DNA of 35,593 nucleotides from an uncultured Nocardioides sp. (GCF_902805925.1 NZ_CADCUP010000104.1:1-35593), one strand, 5' to 3'; numbered from the stretch's first letter, positions 15,428 to 25,090 are shown. The notes: generated by a model not told the origin, from the letters alone. Made by a program: numbers and translations.

Positions 15428-15458
15428 CGCCGGTCGGCCGCCCCGCGCGCCGTCCCGG

Positions 15459-15464
15459 TAGCGT
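15459..15464 (+). promoter_or_regulatory. -10 box of a leaderless promoter for the IMPase-family gene
   Basis: TAGCGT, seven bases, then GTG 15472. No ribosome site precedes the start. Confidence 0.55.
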
Positions 15465-15471
15465 GCGCGGC

Positions 15472-16224
15472 GTGGACGACGCTGCACTGGCCGCCGAGCT
15501 GGTCCGGGAGGCCGGCACCCTCGCCCTCCAGATGCTCGCCGACGGGCTGGAGACGGAGCACAAGACGTCGGTCTCCGACGTGGTGACCGCTGCCGACCAC
15601 GCCGCCGAGCGGCTCATCGTGGAACGGCTGCGCGGTGAGCGCCCCGACGACGCGATCGTCGGGGAGGAGGGCACCGACCGGCCCGGCACGAGCGGGCGCA
15701 CGTGGGTCGTCGACCCCGTCGACGGCACCTACAACTTCTCCCACGGCCTCGGCTGGTGGTGCTCGGCCGTCGCCCTCTCCGACGCCGACGGCGTGCTCCT
15801 CGGCGCCGTCCACCACCCCGTCGAGGACCTGCTGTACGTCGGCGGCCCGGACCTGCCACCCACGCTGGACGGCGAGCCGATGGCACCGATCGCCGACGTC
15901 GCGCTGTCGCAGACCTGTGCGGCGACGTACCTCCACCCGCCGATCGACGACGAGCGGGGCGCGGCGTTCGCCCGGGTCGTCGGCGGCCTGGCGACCCTGC
16001 GGATGCTCGGCTCGGGCACCCTCGACGCGATGGCCGTGGCCCGGGGCCACCTCGGCGTGACGTTCCAGCACTCCGTCGCCGACTGGGACCGGCTGCCCGG
16101 CGAGGCGATCATCCGGGGGCTCGGCGGCGAGGTGCGGCGCACGCACGCCGCCGGGGTCGAGTGGTACGTCGCCGGGGCACCCACCGCGGTGGCCGAGGTC
16201 GGCGCCAGGCTCCGCGACCGGTAG
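15472..16224 (+). CDS. Inositol-monophosphatase-family phosphatase
   Basis: 250 residues from GTG 15472. Metal-binding signatures are present in order: Glu65/Glu66 in VGEEG, WVVDPVDGTYNF (Asp81, Asp84), and the late VADWDRLPGE that matches the second signature containing the last metal-binding Asp. It is a Mg2+-dependent, Li+-sensitive-type sugar phosphatase family. The substrate may be inositol-1-phosphate, histidinol-phosphate or another small phosphate ester. It lies ten bases before the phosphatidylinositol-phosphate synthase gene, which hints at inositol metabolism but does not prove it. Its TAG stop forms the first half of that gene's predicted -10 box. Length is normal for the family. 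Confidence 0.88.
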   Translation: MDDAALAAELVREAGTLALQMLADGLETEHKTSVSDVVTAADHAAERLIVERLRGERPDDAIVGEEGTDRPGTSGRTWVVDPVDGTYNFSHGLGWWCSAVALSDADGVLLGAVHHPVEDLLYVGGPDLPPTLDGEPMAPIADVALSQTCAATYLHPPIDDERGAAFARVVGGLATLRMLGSGTLDAMAVARGHLGVTFQHSVADWDRLPGEAIIRGLGGEVRRTHAAGVEWYVAGAPTAVAEVGARLRDR

Positions 16225-16227
16225 CCT
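16222..16227 (+). promoter_or_regulatory. -10 box of a leaderless promoter for pgsA, built on a stop codon
   Basis: TAGCCT, six bases, then GTG 16234. The TAG is the stop codon of the upstream phosphatase gene. Confidence 0.5.
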
Positions 16228-16233
16228 GCGCGC

Positions 16234-16857
16234 GTGCTGGACAGGTTCAAGGGCTTCTGGCAGGGCGTCATGCTGGCGCCCTTCGTCAGGCTCTTCCTCA
16301 AGCTGGGGATCAGCCCCGACGCGGTGACGCTCGTCGGGACCATCGGCGTGTCCGCGGGCGCCCTGATCTTCTTCCCCCAGGGCCTGCTCTGGCAGGGCGT
16401 GCTGTTCATCACCGCCTTCGTCTTCAGCGACCTCGTCGACGGGCAGATGGCGCGCACCCTGGGACGCACCGACAAGTTCGGCGCCTTCCTCGACTCCACG
16501 CTCGACCGCATCGCCGACGGCGCGATCTTCGGCGGGCTGGCGCTGTACTTCGCCTGGGTCGCCGAGGACCGGCTCTACCTCGTGCTCTCGCTGGTGTGCC
16601 TGGTGATGGGCGGCGTCACCTCCTACGCCCGCTCCCGCGGCGAGGGCCTGGGCTTCAACGCCAAGACGGGCATCGCCGAGCGCGCCGACCGGCTCGTGGC
16701 GATCCTCGTGCTGACGTTCTTCGGCGACGTGCTCGACCTGCCGATCCTGTACGAGGTGACGCTGTGGGTGCTCGCGGTGGCCAGCACCATCACCGTGCTG
16801 CAGCGGGTGCTGCTGGTGCGGCGCCAGGCGCTCGCCGTGCCCGGCGCCGAGGCCTGA
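16234..16857 (+). CDS. pgsA: CDP-alcohol phosphatidyltransferase, probable phosphatidylinositol-phosphate synthase
   Basis: 207 residues from GTG 16234. The full family motif is present: Asp66-x2-Asp69-Gly70-x2-Ala73-Arg74-x8-Gly83-x3-Asp87-x3-Asp91, the di-metal active site. Six hydrophobic segments span the rest. It joins CDP-diacylglycerol to inositol-3-phosphate to make the precursor of phosphatidylinositol in the inner membrane. The position between the HIT gene and pdxS is that of M. tuberculosis pgsA1 (Rv2612c), which supports this over phosphatidylglycerol-phosphate synthase. Unusually, the acyltransferase patA and mannosyltransferase pimA that normally follow are absent; pdxS comes after 42 bases. 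Confidence 0.88.
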   Translation: MLDRFKGFWQGVMLAPFVRLFLKLGISPDAVTLVGTIGVSAGALIFFPQGLLWQGVLFITAFVFSDLVDGQMARTLGRTDKFGAFLDSTLDRIADGAIFGGLALYFAWVAEDRLYLVLSLVCLVMGGVTSYARSRGEGLGFNAKTGIAERADRLVAILVLTFFGDVLDLPILYEVTLWVLAVASTITVLQRVLLVRRQALAVPGAEA

Positions 16858-16887
16858 TCCCGAGTAGGTCGTCGGCCCGCCCGGCCG

Positions 16888-16893
16888 TAGGCT
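16888..16893 (+). promoter_or_regulatory. -10 box of a leaderless promoter for pdxS
   Basis: TAGGCT, six bases, then ATG 16900. A weak GGGG run lies in the gap, too close to act as a normal ribosome site. Confidence 0.55.
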
Positions 16894-16899
16894 TGGGGC

Positions 16900-17817
16900 A
16901 TGGCTGAGAACACCGCTGCAGACGGCTCGCAGAGCTCCACGACCGGCACCTCGCGCGTCAAGCGCGGCATGGCGGAGATGCTCAAGGGCGGCGTCATCAT
17001 GGACGTCGTCACCGTCGAGCAGGCCAAGATCGCCGAGGACGCCGGCGCCGTCGCCGTGATGGCGCTCGAGCGGGTGCCCGCCGACATCCGGGCCCAGGGC
17101 GGCGTCAGCCGGATGAGCGACCCCGACATGATCGACGGCATCGTCGAGGCCGTGTCCATCCCGGTGATGGCCAAGGCGCGGATCGGCCACTTCGCGGAGG
17201 CGCAGGTGCTGCAGAGCCTCGGTGTCGACTACGTCGACGAGTCCGAGGTGCTGACCCCGGCCGACTACGCCCACCACATCGACAAGTGGCAGTTCCGGGT
17301 GCCGTTCGTGTGCGGTGCCACCAACCTCGGCGAGGCCCTGCGCCGCATCACCGAGGGCGCGGCGATGATCCGCTCCAAGGGCGAGGCCGGCACCGGCGAC
17401 GTCTCCAACGCCGTCACCCACATGCGCACCATCCGGGCCGAGCTGCGCCGCCTCCACGGCCTCGAGCCCGACGAGCTGTACGTCGCGGCGAAGGAGCTCC
17501 AGGCGCCGTACGACCTGGTGCGGGAGGTCGCCGAGGCCGGGAGGCTCCCCGTGGTGCTCTTCACCGCCGGCGGCATCGCCACCCCGGCCGACGCCGCGAT
17601 GATGATGCAGCTCGGCGCCGAGGGCGTCTTCGTGGGCTCGGGCATCTTCAAGGCGGGCAACCCCGCCCAGCGCGCGGAGGCGATCGTCAAGGCCACCACC
17701 TTCTACGACGACCCCGACGTGGTCGCCAAGGTGAGCCGTGGGCTGGGCGAGGCCATGGTCGGCATCAACGTCGACGAGATCCCGCAGCCGCACCGGCTGG
17801 CCGAGCGCGGCTGGTGA
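16900..17817 (+). CDS. pdxS: Pyridoxal 5'-phosphate synthase, lyase/synthase subunit
   Basis: 305 residues; the first 18 are a variable Ser/Thr-rich extension. A TIM barrel with Asp35 (GGVIMDVV), the ribose-phosphate-binding Lys92 (VMAKARIGH) and the second catalytic Lys160 ([11 protein letters not shown]) is present, with the same relative spacing as B. subtilis Asp24/Lys81/Lys149. [16 protein letters not shown] and GVFVGSGIF complete the phosphate sites. It condenses ribose-5-phosphate, glyceraldehyde-3-phosphate and ammonia to PLP. The ammonia comes from PdxT, encoded 103 bases downstream. The dodecameric cytosolic complex with PdxT is inferred from the family. Confidence 0.97.
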   Translation: MAENTAADGSQSSTTGTSRVKRGMAEMLKGGVIMDVVTVEQAKIAEDAGAVAVMALERVPADIRAQGGVSRMSDPDMIDGIVEAVSIPVMAKARIGHFAEAQVLQSLGVDYVDESEVLTPADYAHHIDKWQFRVPFVCGATNLGEALRRITEGAAMIRSKGEAGTGDVSNAVTHMRTIRAELRRLHGLEPDELYVAAKELQAPYDLVREVAEAGRLPVVLFTAGGIATPADAAMMMQLGAEGVFVGSGIFKAGNPAQRAEAIVKATTFYDDPDVVAKVSRGLGEAMVGINVDEIPQPHRLAERGW

Positions 17818-17819
17818 CC

Positions 17820-17835
17820 TGACCCGTCCGGGTCA
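17820..17835 (+). terminator. Short hairpin after pdxS
   Basis: TGACCC (17820-17825) and GGGTCA (17830-17835) enclose a four-base loop, three bases after the pdxS stop. No U-tract follows. It could terminate or reduce read-through into pdxT, which has its own promoter. Confidence 0.4.
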
Positions 17836-17908
17836 CGGCGACGTGGCCGGGGCTTCCACGGGAGTGCCTCCACGCCGCCCACCACGGGGCGGGCGGGTGC
17901 TCTCTGGC

Positions 17909-17914
17909 TAGGCT
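17909..17914 (+). promoter_or_regulatory. -10 box of a leaderless promoter for pdxT
   Basis: TAGGCT, six bases, then GTG 17921; identical hexamer and spacing to pdxS, suggesting matched expression of the two PLP-synthase subunits. Confidence 0.55.
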
Positions 17915-17920
17915 GGCGCG

Positions 17921-18535
17921 GTGCCCGCTCCCACCATCGGGGTCCTCGCGCTCCAGGGCGACGTCCGCGAGCACCTCGCCGCGCTGGCGTCCCTGGGCGC
18001 CGAGACCCTCGCCGTACGCCGTCCCGACGAGCTGACACGCTGCGACGCCGTCGTCCTCCCGGGCGGGGAGTCGACGACCATGGTCAAGCTGGCGAGGACC
18101 TTCGGCCTGCTCGACCCGCTCCGCGAGCGGGTGCGGGCGGGCATGCCGGCCTTCGGCACCTGCGCCGGGATGATCCTGCTGGCCGACCACGTGCTCGACG
18201 GCGCGGCCGGCCAGGAGACCGTCGGCGGGCTGGACGTCACCGTGCGCCGCAACGCCTTCGGGCGCCAGGTGGACTCCTTCGAGGGCGACCTCGACCTGGT
18301 GGGCCTCGACGAGCCGGTGCACGCCGTCTTCATCCGGGCACCGTGGGTCGAGGAGGTCGGCGACGACGTCGAGGTGCTCGCCCGCGTCGACGGCGGCGCT
18401 GCCGCGGGTAGGATCGTGGCGGTCCGCCAGGGCCCGCTGATGGCGACGTCCTTCCACCCCGAGGTGGGGGACGACGCCCGGATCCACCGGCTCTTCGCCG
18501 ACCTGGTGGTCGAGCACACGTCAGGGAAGTCGTAG
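17921..18535 (+). CDS. pdxT: Pyridoxal 5'-phosphate synthase, glutaminase subunit
   Basis: 204 residues from GTG 17921. Class I glutamine amidotransferase triad: Cys81 (GTCAGM), His179 and Glu181 (FHPE). GGEST at 49-53 and the N-terminal [13 protein letters not shown] are diagnostic of PdxT. It hydrolyses glutamine and channels ammonia to PdxS. The start is set by the leaderless promoter motif, since no ribosome site is seen. The yebC gene follows after 12 bases and is likely co-transcribed. Confidence 0.96.
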   Translation: MPAPTIGVLALQGDVREHLAALASLGAETLAVRRPDELTRCDAVVLPGGESTTMVKLARTFGLLDPLRERVRAGMPAFGTCAGMILLADHVLDGAAGQETVGGLDVTVRRNAFGRQVDSFEGDLDLVGLDEPVHAVFIRAPWVEEVGDDVEVLARVDGGAAAGRIVAVRQGPLMATSFHPEVGDDARIHRLFADLVVEHTSGKS

Positions 18536-18547
18536 GGAAGAGAGCGC

Positions 18548-19315
<768 letters not shown>

Positions 19316-19362
19316 CGAGGACACGCCCGGCGTGTCGGGACCCGGCGGGACGGGGTCGGACC

Positions 19363-19368
19363 TAGCGT
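19363..19368 (+). promoter_or_regulatory. Probable -10 box of the ruvCAB promoter
   Basis: TAGCGT, 44 bases before ATG 19413, which has its own GAGGAG ribosome site. No SOS box is evident in the 97-base gap after yebC. Confidence 0.4.
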
Positions 19369-19412
19369 GGGTGCCGAACACACGTTCGGACGAGGCGGCT
19401 GAGGAGACACGC

Positions 19413-19961
19413 ATGCGGGTGCTCGGGATCGATCCCGGCCTGACCAGGTGCGGCATCGGCGTCGTCGAGGGCGAGGTCGGACGCCCCCTGACGCTCGTCG
19501 ACGTCAACGTGCTGCGCACCTCCGCGTCCGTGCACGTGGCCGAGCGGCTCGTCACGATCGAGAAGGGCATCGACGCCTGGATCGAGGAGCACCGGCCCGA
19601 CGCGGTGGCGGTGGAGCGGGTCTTCGCCCGCTCCGACTCCAGCACGGTCATGGGCACCGCCCAGGCCAGCGGGATCGCGATGGTGGTCGCCGCTCGTCGC
19701 GGGCTACCGATCGCCCTGCACACGCCCTCGGAGGTCAAGGCGGCGGTCTCCGGCAGCGGACGCGCCGACAAGGCCCAGGTCGGGGCCATGGTCACCCGCA
19801 TCCTGCGCCTCGACGCACTCCCCAGGCCCGCCGACGCCGCCGACGCGCTGGCGCTGGCCATCACCCACATCTGGCGCGGGGGCGCGCAGGCGCGCATCGA
19901 CGCCGCCCTGGCGCGCCAGCAGCTGGCGCTCACCGCCCACCAGCGGAGCGGTCGCCGATGA
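19413..19961 (+). CDS. ruvC: Holliday junction resolvase RuvC
   Basis: 182 residues from ATG 19413 with GAGGAG seven bases upstream. The four catalytic acids are present: Asp7 (GIDPGL), Glu68 (AVERVF), Asp141 and Asp144 (ADAADALA), at the E. coli spacing. It cuts four-way junctions made during recombination repair. First gene of a compact ruvCAB operon; the stop overlaps the ruvA start by four bases (ATGA). Confidence 0.97.
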   Translation: MRVLGIDPGLTRCGIGVVEGEVGRPLTLVDVNVLRTSASVHVAERLVTIEKGIDAWIEEHRPDAVAVERVFARSDSSTVMGTAQASGIAMVVAARRGLPIALHTPSEVKAAVSGSGRADKAQVGAMVTRILRLDALPRPADAADALALAITHIWRGGAQARIDAALARQQLALTAHQRSGRR

Positions 19962-20554
19962 TCGCGTTCGTCCGCGGCGAGGTCGCCGCCGTCACCTTGA
20001 GCTCGGCCGTGCTGGAGGTCGGCGGGCTGGGCCTGGAGCTGATGTGCACGCCCGGCACCCTCGCCACCCTGCGCACCGGCCAGCGCGCCACCCTGCCCAC
20101 CAGCATGGTCGTGCGGGAGGACTCCCTGACGCTCTTCGGCTTCCTCGACGACGACGAGAAGGCGACGTTCGAGCTCGTGCAGACCGCCTCCGGCGTCGGG
20201 CCGAAGCTGGCCCAGGCCATGCTCGCGGTGCTGCCGCCCGACACCCTGCGCCGTGCGGTGGCCGCCGAGGACGTCGCCACGCTCACCAAGGTCCCCGGCA
20301 TCGGCCAGAAGGGCGCCCAGCGCATCATCCTCGAGCTCCGCGACCGCCTCGGTGCCCCTGCCGAGGTCGTCCGTGCCGGCGGTCCTCTCCCCGACGCGCC
20401 CTGGCGCGACCAGGTGCAGCAGGGCCTGGTCGGCCTCGGCTGGTCGGTCAAGGAGGCCGACAGGGCCGTCGACGCCGTCTCCGGTGAGGCCGGCGACCTG
20501 CCCGACGTCGGCGCCCTGCTCCGCGCCGCGCTGCGCACGCTGAGCAAGGCCTGA
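19958..20554 (+). CDS. ruvA: Holliday junction branch-migration protein RuvA
   Basis: 198 residues. OB-fold N-terminal domain ([12 protein letters not shown] ... [16 protein letters not shown]), tandem helix-hairpin-helix motifs ([13 protein letters not shown] and [16 protein letters not shown]), and a C-terminal three-helix domain that contacts RuvB ([13 protein letters not shown]). It binds the junction as a tetramer and loads RuvB. Translationally coupled to ruvC by a four-base overlap; ruvB follows four bases after the stop. Confidence 0.97.
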   Translation: MIAFVRGEVAAVTLSSAVLEVGGLGLELMCTPGTLATLRTGQRATLPTSMVVREDSLTLFGFLDDDEKATFELVQTASGVGPKLAQAMLAVLPPDTLRRAVAAEDVATLTKVPGIGQKGAQRIILELRDRLGAPAEVVRAGGPLPDAPWRDQVQQGLVGLGWSVKEADRAVDAVSGEAGDLPDVGALLRAALRTLSKA

Positions 20555-20558
20555 GCGC

Positions 20559-21629
20559 GTGTACGACGACCAGCTCGGCGCCGCGGAGGAGGAGCACCTC
20601 CGTTCGCTCACCATGGCCGACGCGGACGCCGACGAGCGGGTCGTGGAGGCGGCGCTGCGTCCCCGCAGCCTCGACGAGGTCGTGGGGCAGACGCGCGTGC
20701 GCGACCAGCTCGGCCTGGTGCTCGAGGCCGCGCGCCAGCGGGCCCGCCCGCCCGACCACGTGCTGCTCTCCGGTCCGCCGGGCCTGGGCAAGACGACGCT
20801 CGCCATGATCATCGCCGCCGAGATGTCCACCCCGCTGCGGCTGACGAGCGGCCCGGCGATCACGCATGCCGGAGACCTCGCGGCGATCCTCTCCGGCCTC
20901 AACGAGGGCGACGTCCTCTTCGTCGACGAGATCCACCGGATGTCGCGGCCGGCGGAGGAGATGCTCTACATGGCGATGGAGGACTTCCGGGTCGACGTCG
21001 TCATCGGCAAGGGCCCCGGCGCCACGGCGATCCCGCTGGAGATCCCCTCCTTCACGCTCGTGGGGGCCACCACGCGTGCCGGACTGCTGCCCGGGCCGCT
21101 GCGCGACCGGTTCGGCTTCACCGCCCACCTGGAGTTCTACGAGCCGTCCGAGCTCGACACCATCGTCCAGCGCTCGGCCGGCCTGCTGGGCGTCGACGCT
21201 CGTCCCGACGGCACCGCGGAGATCGCCTCGCGCTCGCGCGGCACCCCGCGCATCGCCAACCGCCTGCTCCGCCGCGTCCGCGACTACGCGCAGGTGCGGG
21301 CCGACGGCGTGGTCAGCCTCGAGGTGGCGCGTGCCGCCCTGGAGCTCTACGAGGTCGACGAGTCGGGCCTCGACCGGCTCGACCTCGCCGTCCTCGACGT
21401 GCTGTGCCGACGCTTCGGCGGTGGCCCCGTCGGCGTCTCGACCCTGGCCGTGGCCGTGGGCGAGGAGCGCGAGACGGTCGAGGAGGTCGCCGAGCCGTTC
21501 CTCGTGCGGTGCGGGTTCCTGGCGCGCACCCCGCGGGGACGCGTCGCGACGCCGGCCGCGTGGCAGCACCTCGGGCTGGCGGTCCCGCGGGGCGCCGGCG
21601 TCGGCGACGCCACGCTGTTCTCGGAGTAG
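20559..21629 (+). CDS. ruvB: Holliday junction branch-migration ATPase RuvB
   Basis: 356 residues from GTG 20559. Walker A GPPGLGKT at 72-79, Walker B with DEIHR at 123-127, sensor 1 GATTRAG and the arginine finger region GPLRDRFGF, then the winged-helix domain at the C-terminus ([19 protein letters not shown]). It is the hexameric motor that drives branch migration with RuvA. The N-terminus is about 20 residues longer than in E. coli, Glu/Asp-rich, as in other actinobacteria. Confidence 0.97.
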   Translation: MYDDQLGAAEEEHLRSLTMADADADERVVEAALRPRSLDEVVGQTRVRDQLGLVLEAARQRARPPDHVLLSGPPGLGKTTLAMIIAAEMSTPLRLTSGPAITHAGDLAAILSGLNEGDVLFVDEIHRMSRPAEEMLYMAMEDFRVDVVIGKGPGATAIPLEIPSFTLVGATTRAGLLPGPLRDRFGFTAHLEFYEPSELDTIVQRSAGLLGVDARPDGTAEIASRSRGTPRIANRLLRRVRDYAQVRADGVVSLEVARAALELYEVDESGLDRLDLAVLDVLCRRFGGGPVGVSTLAVAVGEERETVEEVAEPFLVRCGFLARTPRGRVATPAAWQHLGLAVPRGAGVGDATLFSE

Positions 21630-21631
21630 GT

Positions 21632-21649
21632 CCGCCGTCGCACCGGCGG
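21632..21649 (+). terminator. Hairpin after ruvB
   Basis: CCGCCG (21632-21637) and CGGCGG (21644-21649) form a perfect 6-bp stem with a 6-base loop, two bases after the ruvB stop. No U-tract; it precedes a new promoter. Confidence 0.45.
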
Positions 21650-21654
21650 CGGCG

Positions 21655-21660
21655 TACACT
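21655..21660 (+). promoter_or_regulatory. Probable -10 box for yajC-secD-secF
   Basis: TACACT, which gives a leader of about 70 bases before GTG 21740. I see no clear -35. Confidence 0.4.
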
Positions 21661-21739
21661 CCTGCGTTGGTCGGCCAGTGCGGGTCTCCCGCGTCTTGGG
21701 GCCACCGCCAACCACATGTCTGGAACGCGAGGAACTGCT

Positions 21740-22057
21740 GTGCCCGAGCTCGCCCGCCTGTTGCCCTTCGTGGCCATCGCCCTGATCTTCTGGCTGTTGG
21801 TCATGCGCCCTGCGTCGCGCCGCCAGAAGGAGATCGCCCGGCTCCAGGCCGGGCTCGGCGTGGGCGACAAGGTGATGCTCAGCTCGGGCATCTACGGCGT
21901 CATCGGCGCCATCGCCGAGGACCGGGTGCACGTGCAGGTCGCCGACGGCGTGGTCCTCGAGGTCGCCCGGGGCGCCGTCGCCTCGGTCGACCGCGAGCCG
22001 GCCCGGAACGACCCCACCGACCCGACCCCGGGCACCGTCGACGGAACGGGAGCCTGA
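21740..22057 (+). CDS. yajC: Preprotein translocase subunit YajC
   Basis: 105 residues from GTG 21740, chosen because GAGGAA lies eight bases upstream; an ATG at 21716 would add eight residues and enclose that site. One transmembrane helix (LLPFVAIALIFWLLVMRP) is followed by the typical RRQKEI, then GVGDKVMLSSGIYGVI and a short basic/acidic tail. It forms the SecDF-YajC accessory complex of the Sec translocon. One base separates it from secD. Confidence 0.93.
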   Translation: MPELARLLPFVAIALIFWLLVMRPASRRQKEIARLQAGLGVGDKVMLSSGIYGVIGAIAEDRVHVQVADGVVLEVARGAVASVDREPARNDPTDPTPGTVDGTGA

Positions 22058-22058
22058 G

Positions 22059-23831
22059 ATGGCCGGCCGGACCAGGCGCTACCGTCCCGGACGGGTGCTC
22101 ATCGCCTACTTCACCGGGCTCGCGATCCTCTTCGGGCTCGTGGCCCTCGGCGGCGCGTGGAAGCCGGAGCTCGGCCTGGACCTCCAGGGCGGCACCCGCA
22201 TCACCTTGATCTCCAAGGGCGACCCGACCGCGGAGAACCTCGAGGAGGCCCGCAAGATCATCGACCAGCGCGTCAACGGCTCGGGCGTCAGCGAGGCGGA
22301 GGTGGTGCGCGAGGGCAACGGCATCATCGTCGTGGAGATCCCCGGCGAGAACCGGCGCGACCTGGTCGACACCGTGGAGCGACAGGCGCAGCTGCGCTTC
22401 CGGGTGGTGGCGCTCGCGGCTCCTGGCACGACCGGTGCCCAGCCGACCGACCCCACGACCCCCGACACCCCGGGCGGCGGCGTGCTGGCCCCGCAGACGC
22501 CCTCGCCGTCCGCGGAGCCGGGCGGCACGGGCGAGCCCGGCGGCTCGCCCACCGCCACGCCGAGGAACCGCGCGCCGTACGCCTGGGCCGGCGGCGAGTC
22601 CCCGGCGCCGACCCCGGCACCCACCCAGGCGCCCGCCGACGGCTCGAGCGAGCCGCCGAGCCAGCCCGCGCCCTCCGGCGACGCCCCCCAGGTGCCCGAG
22701 GACGCCGGTGCCGGCGGTGCCGCCGTCGACGACCCGCTGACGTGGATGGACAACCCCGGGCAGCAGTGGACGACCAAGTTCAACGAGTTCAGCTGCCCGC
22801 CCGCCGGCCAGATCCCGGTCGTCGACGACGACCCGGAGAAGCCGCTGATCACGTGTGACTCCGACGGCTTCAAGTACCTCCTGTCGGCCGCGATGATCGA
22901 GGGCACCGCCCTGGAGGACGCCACCACCGCCGTCCCCGACCAGCAGAACGCCCAGTACCGCGTGCAGCTCCAGTTCGACGGCGCCGGCACCGAGGCCTTC
23001 ACGCAGATCAGCCAGGCCCTGGTCAACACCGAGAAGCAGTTCGGCATCGTGCTCGACGGCAACGTCATCTCGGCGCCCACGATGAACGGCCTCATCACCG
23101 ACGGCCGCCCGGAGATCAGCGGCGACTTCAGTCAGGAGACCGCGGACAGCCTCTCCACCAGCCTGAAGTTCGGTGCGCTCCCGATCGCCTTCGAGGACCC
23201 GTCCACCGAGACGATCGGCCCCTCGCTCGCCGGCGACCAGCTCACCGCGGGCCTCACCGCCGGTGCCTTCGGCCTCGGGCTGGTGCTGATCTACTGCCTG
23301 TTCTACTACCGCGGGCTGGGCGTGGTGGTCGTCGCGTCGCTGCTGGCGGCCGCGGCCACGACGTACGCGCTGGTGCTGCTGCTCAGCAAGACCGCCGGCT
23401 TCACCCTGACCCTGCCCGGCATCGCCGGCCTCATCATCGCGGTCGGCATCACCGCCGACTCCTTCATCATCTTCTTCGAGCGCATCCGGGACGAGATGCG
23501 CGAGGGGAAGTCGATGCGGGTCGCGGTCGAGACGGGCTGGAAGCGCGCCAAGGTCACCCGGCTGGCCGCCCAGGTCGTCTCGCTGCTCTCCGCGGCCGTC
23601 CTCTACATCTTCGCCACCGGCGTGGTGAAGGGGTTCGGCTTCGCGCTCGGCCTCTCGACCATCGTCGACCTGGCGATCCTGTTCTGGTTCACCAAGCCGA
23701 TGGTGTCGTGGCTGGCCAGGTTCTCGTTCTTCAACTCAGGACACCGGTTGTCCGGACTCAGCACCGAGACCCTCGGCATGGACCCCGTCGGTCCGGTTGC
23801 GCGTCCGGTCGCCGTGGGAGGTAAGGCCTGA
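22059..23831 (+). CDS. secD: Protein translocase subunit SecD with a Pro-rich insert
   Basis: 590 residues. TM1 is at about 12-32, followed by the conserved GLDLQGGT at 39-46 and the first periplasmic half (TAENLEEARKIIDQRVN). Residues about 121-225 are a Pro/Thr/Gly/Ala-rich insert with no fold. The P1 head continues with two cysteines (Cys246, Cys266) that could pair outside the membrane. The VLDGNVISAPTMNG motif precedes the five C-terminal membrane helices, which include AVGITADSFIIFFERIRDE of the proton path. It uses the proton gradient to pull exported proteins through SecYEG. Its stop shares one base with the secF start. Confidence 0.95.
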   Translation: MAGRTRRYRPGRVLIAYFTGLAILFGLVALGGAWKPELGLDLQGGTRITLISKGDPTAENLEEARKIIDQRVNGSGVSEAEVVREGNGIIVVEIPGENRRDLVDTVERQAQLRFRVVALAAPGTTGAQPTDPTTPDTPGGGVLAPQTPSPSAEPGGTGEPGGSPTATPRNRAPYAWAGGESPAPTPAPTQAPADGSSEPPSQPAPSGDAPQVPEDAGAGGAAVDDPLTWMDNPGQQWTTKFNEFSCPPAGQIPVVDDDPEKPLITCDSDGFKYLLSAAMIEGTALEDATTAVPDQQNAQYRVQLQFDGAGTEAFTQISQALVNTEKQFGIVLDGNVISAPTMNGLITDGRPEISGDFSQETADSLSTSLKFGALPIAFEDPSTETIGPSLAGDQLTAGLTAGAFGLGLVLIYCLFYYRGLGVVVVASLLAAAATTYALVLLLSKTAGFTLTLPGIAGLIIAVGITADSFIIFFERIRDEMREGKSMRVAVETGWKRAKVTRLAAQVVSLLSAAVLYIFATGVVKGFGFALGLSTIVDLAILFWFTKPMVSWLARFSFFNSGHRLSGLSTETLGMDPVGPVARPVAVGGKA

Positions 23832-25090
23832 TGGGCAAGTTCTCGCGTCTCGGAAACGACCTCTACGGCGGTCGGAAGTCCTACGACTTCGTCCACAAGA
23901 AGACCCTCTGGTACGCCGTCTCCGGCCTGCTGGTCGCCGGCGCCATCGCGGTCGTGCTGCTGCGCGGGCTCAACTTCGGCATCGAGTTCACCGGCGGCAC
24001 GCAGTACAAGGTGTCGCTGCCGGCCGCCCAGGTGACCCAGACGAGCGCCGACACGGTCCGCGAGGCCGTGGCCGGCGCCGGCGTGGCCGAGGCCGAGTCC
24101 CCGATCGTCACCACCGCCGGCGAGGCGATCCTGGTGCAGGTGGAGGAGCTCACCCAGGAGGAGAGCGACCAGGTCACCACCGCGATCGAGGGCTCCATCG
24201 ACGGCGTCGGCGACATCTCCCAGGACGAGATCAGCGCGAGCTGGGGCCAGGAGGTCGCCCAGCGGGCGGCCCTGGGTGTCACCGTCTTCCTCGTGCTGGT
24301 GATGATCTTCATCGGCGTCTACTTCCGCGAGTGGAAGATGTCGGTGGCGGCCTTCGTGGCGCTGTTCCACGACATCGCCATCACCGTCGGCGTCTACGCG
24401 CTCTCGGGCTTCCAGGTGACGCCGTCCGCGGTCACCGGTCTGCTCGCGATCCTCGGCTTCTCCCTCTACGACACCGTCGTGGTGTTCGACAAGGTGAAGG
24501 AGAACACCCTGGAGATGTCCAAGACGCGCCAGACCTACGCCGAGGCGGCCAACCTCGCGGTCAACCAGACCCTGGTGCGCTCGATCAACACCGGCATCGT
24601 GGCGCTCATCCCCATCGGTGCCATCCTCTACGTCAGCGCGGTGCAGCTCGGCTCGAGCTCGCTGCAGGACCTCGCGCTCTCGCAGTTCGTCGGCATGGCC
24701 GTCGGCGTCTACTCCTCGATCTTCCTCGCACCGCGGGTGCTCGTGCACCTCAAGGCCAACGAGACCGAGGTCGTGCTGGCCGAGAAGCGGGCGAGGGCCC
24801 GGGCCCGTGCGGCCGCCGACAAGTACGCCGCGGTGCCCACGACCCACGCCTCTGACCGCCCCGTGGTCGACGGCGACCCCGACGAGCTGGCCGACGAGCT
24901 GGCCGACGAGGACGAGAGGGCCGTGCCGGCAGGCTCCACCGCGATGCGCACGGCGCCGCCCCGGCGTCCCGAGGCGGCCGGCCGGGGCCGGATCGCACCG
25001 GAGGCCCGCGGGCCGGTCGGCCCGAGCGCCGCCTCGGGCGGGCGCAACCAGCCGAGCCGCAAGCCGCGGTCCAAGCGTGGCAGACCGTGA
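23831..25090 (+). CDS. secF: Protein translocase subunit SecF with a long charged tail
   Basis: 419 residues. TM1 is near 30-50, then GIEFTGGTQYKV, the small periplasmic domain, and five helices with the conserved LGFSLYDTVVVFDKVKEN and 'RSINTGIVALIPIGAIL' segments. Residues from about 325 form a cytosolic tail, first acidic (DELADELADEDERA) and then Arg/Pro/Gly-rich to the end ([11 protein letters not shown]), longer than in E. coli. The basic end could touch ribosomes or lipids, which is inference. It is coupled at both ends: one-base overlap with secD and a GTGA overlap with apt. Confidence 0.95.
   Translation: MGKFSRLGNDLYGGRKSYDFVHKKTLWYAVSGLLVAGAIAVVLLRGLNFGIEFTGGTQYKVSLPAAQVTQTSADTVREAVAGAGVAEAESPIVTTAGEAILVQVEELTQEESDQVTTAIEGSIDGVGDISQDEISASWGQEVAQRAALGVTVFLVLVMIFIGVYFREWKMSVAAFVALFHDIAITVGVYALSGFQVTPSAVTGLLAILGFSLYDTVVVFDKVKENTLEMSKTRQTYAEAANLAVNQTLVRSINTGIVALIPIGAILYVSAVQLGSSSLQDLALSQFVGMAVGVYSSIFLAPRVLVHLKANETEVVLAEKRARARARAAADKYAAVPTTHASDRPVVDGDPDELADELADEDERAVPAGSTAMRTAPPRRPEAAGRGRIAPEARGPVGPSAASGGRNQPSRKPRSKRGRP

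Noticed and set aside
16858..16899. Riboswitch or PdxR site upstream of pdxS
   Set aside because: Only 42 bases, which include the -10 box; no pdxR gene is nearby and no fold stands out.
14110..17793. A very long open frame on the minus strand across pgsA, the IMPase gene and pdxS
   Set aside because: Only its last 380 codons (GTG 15249 onward) read as a protein. The rest is His/Gly/Arg/Asp-rich antisense text opposite well-recognised genes, a usual artefact of very high GC DNA.
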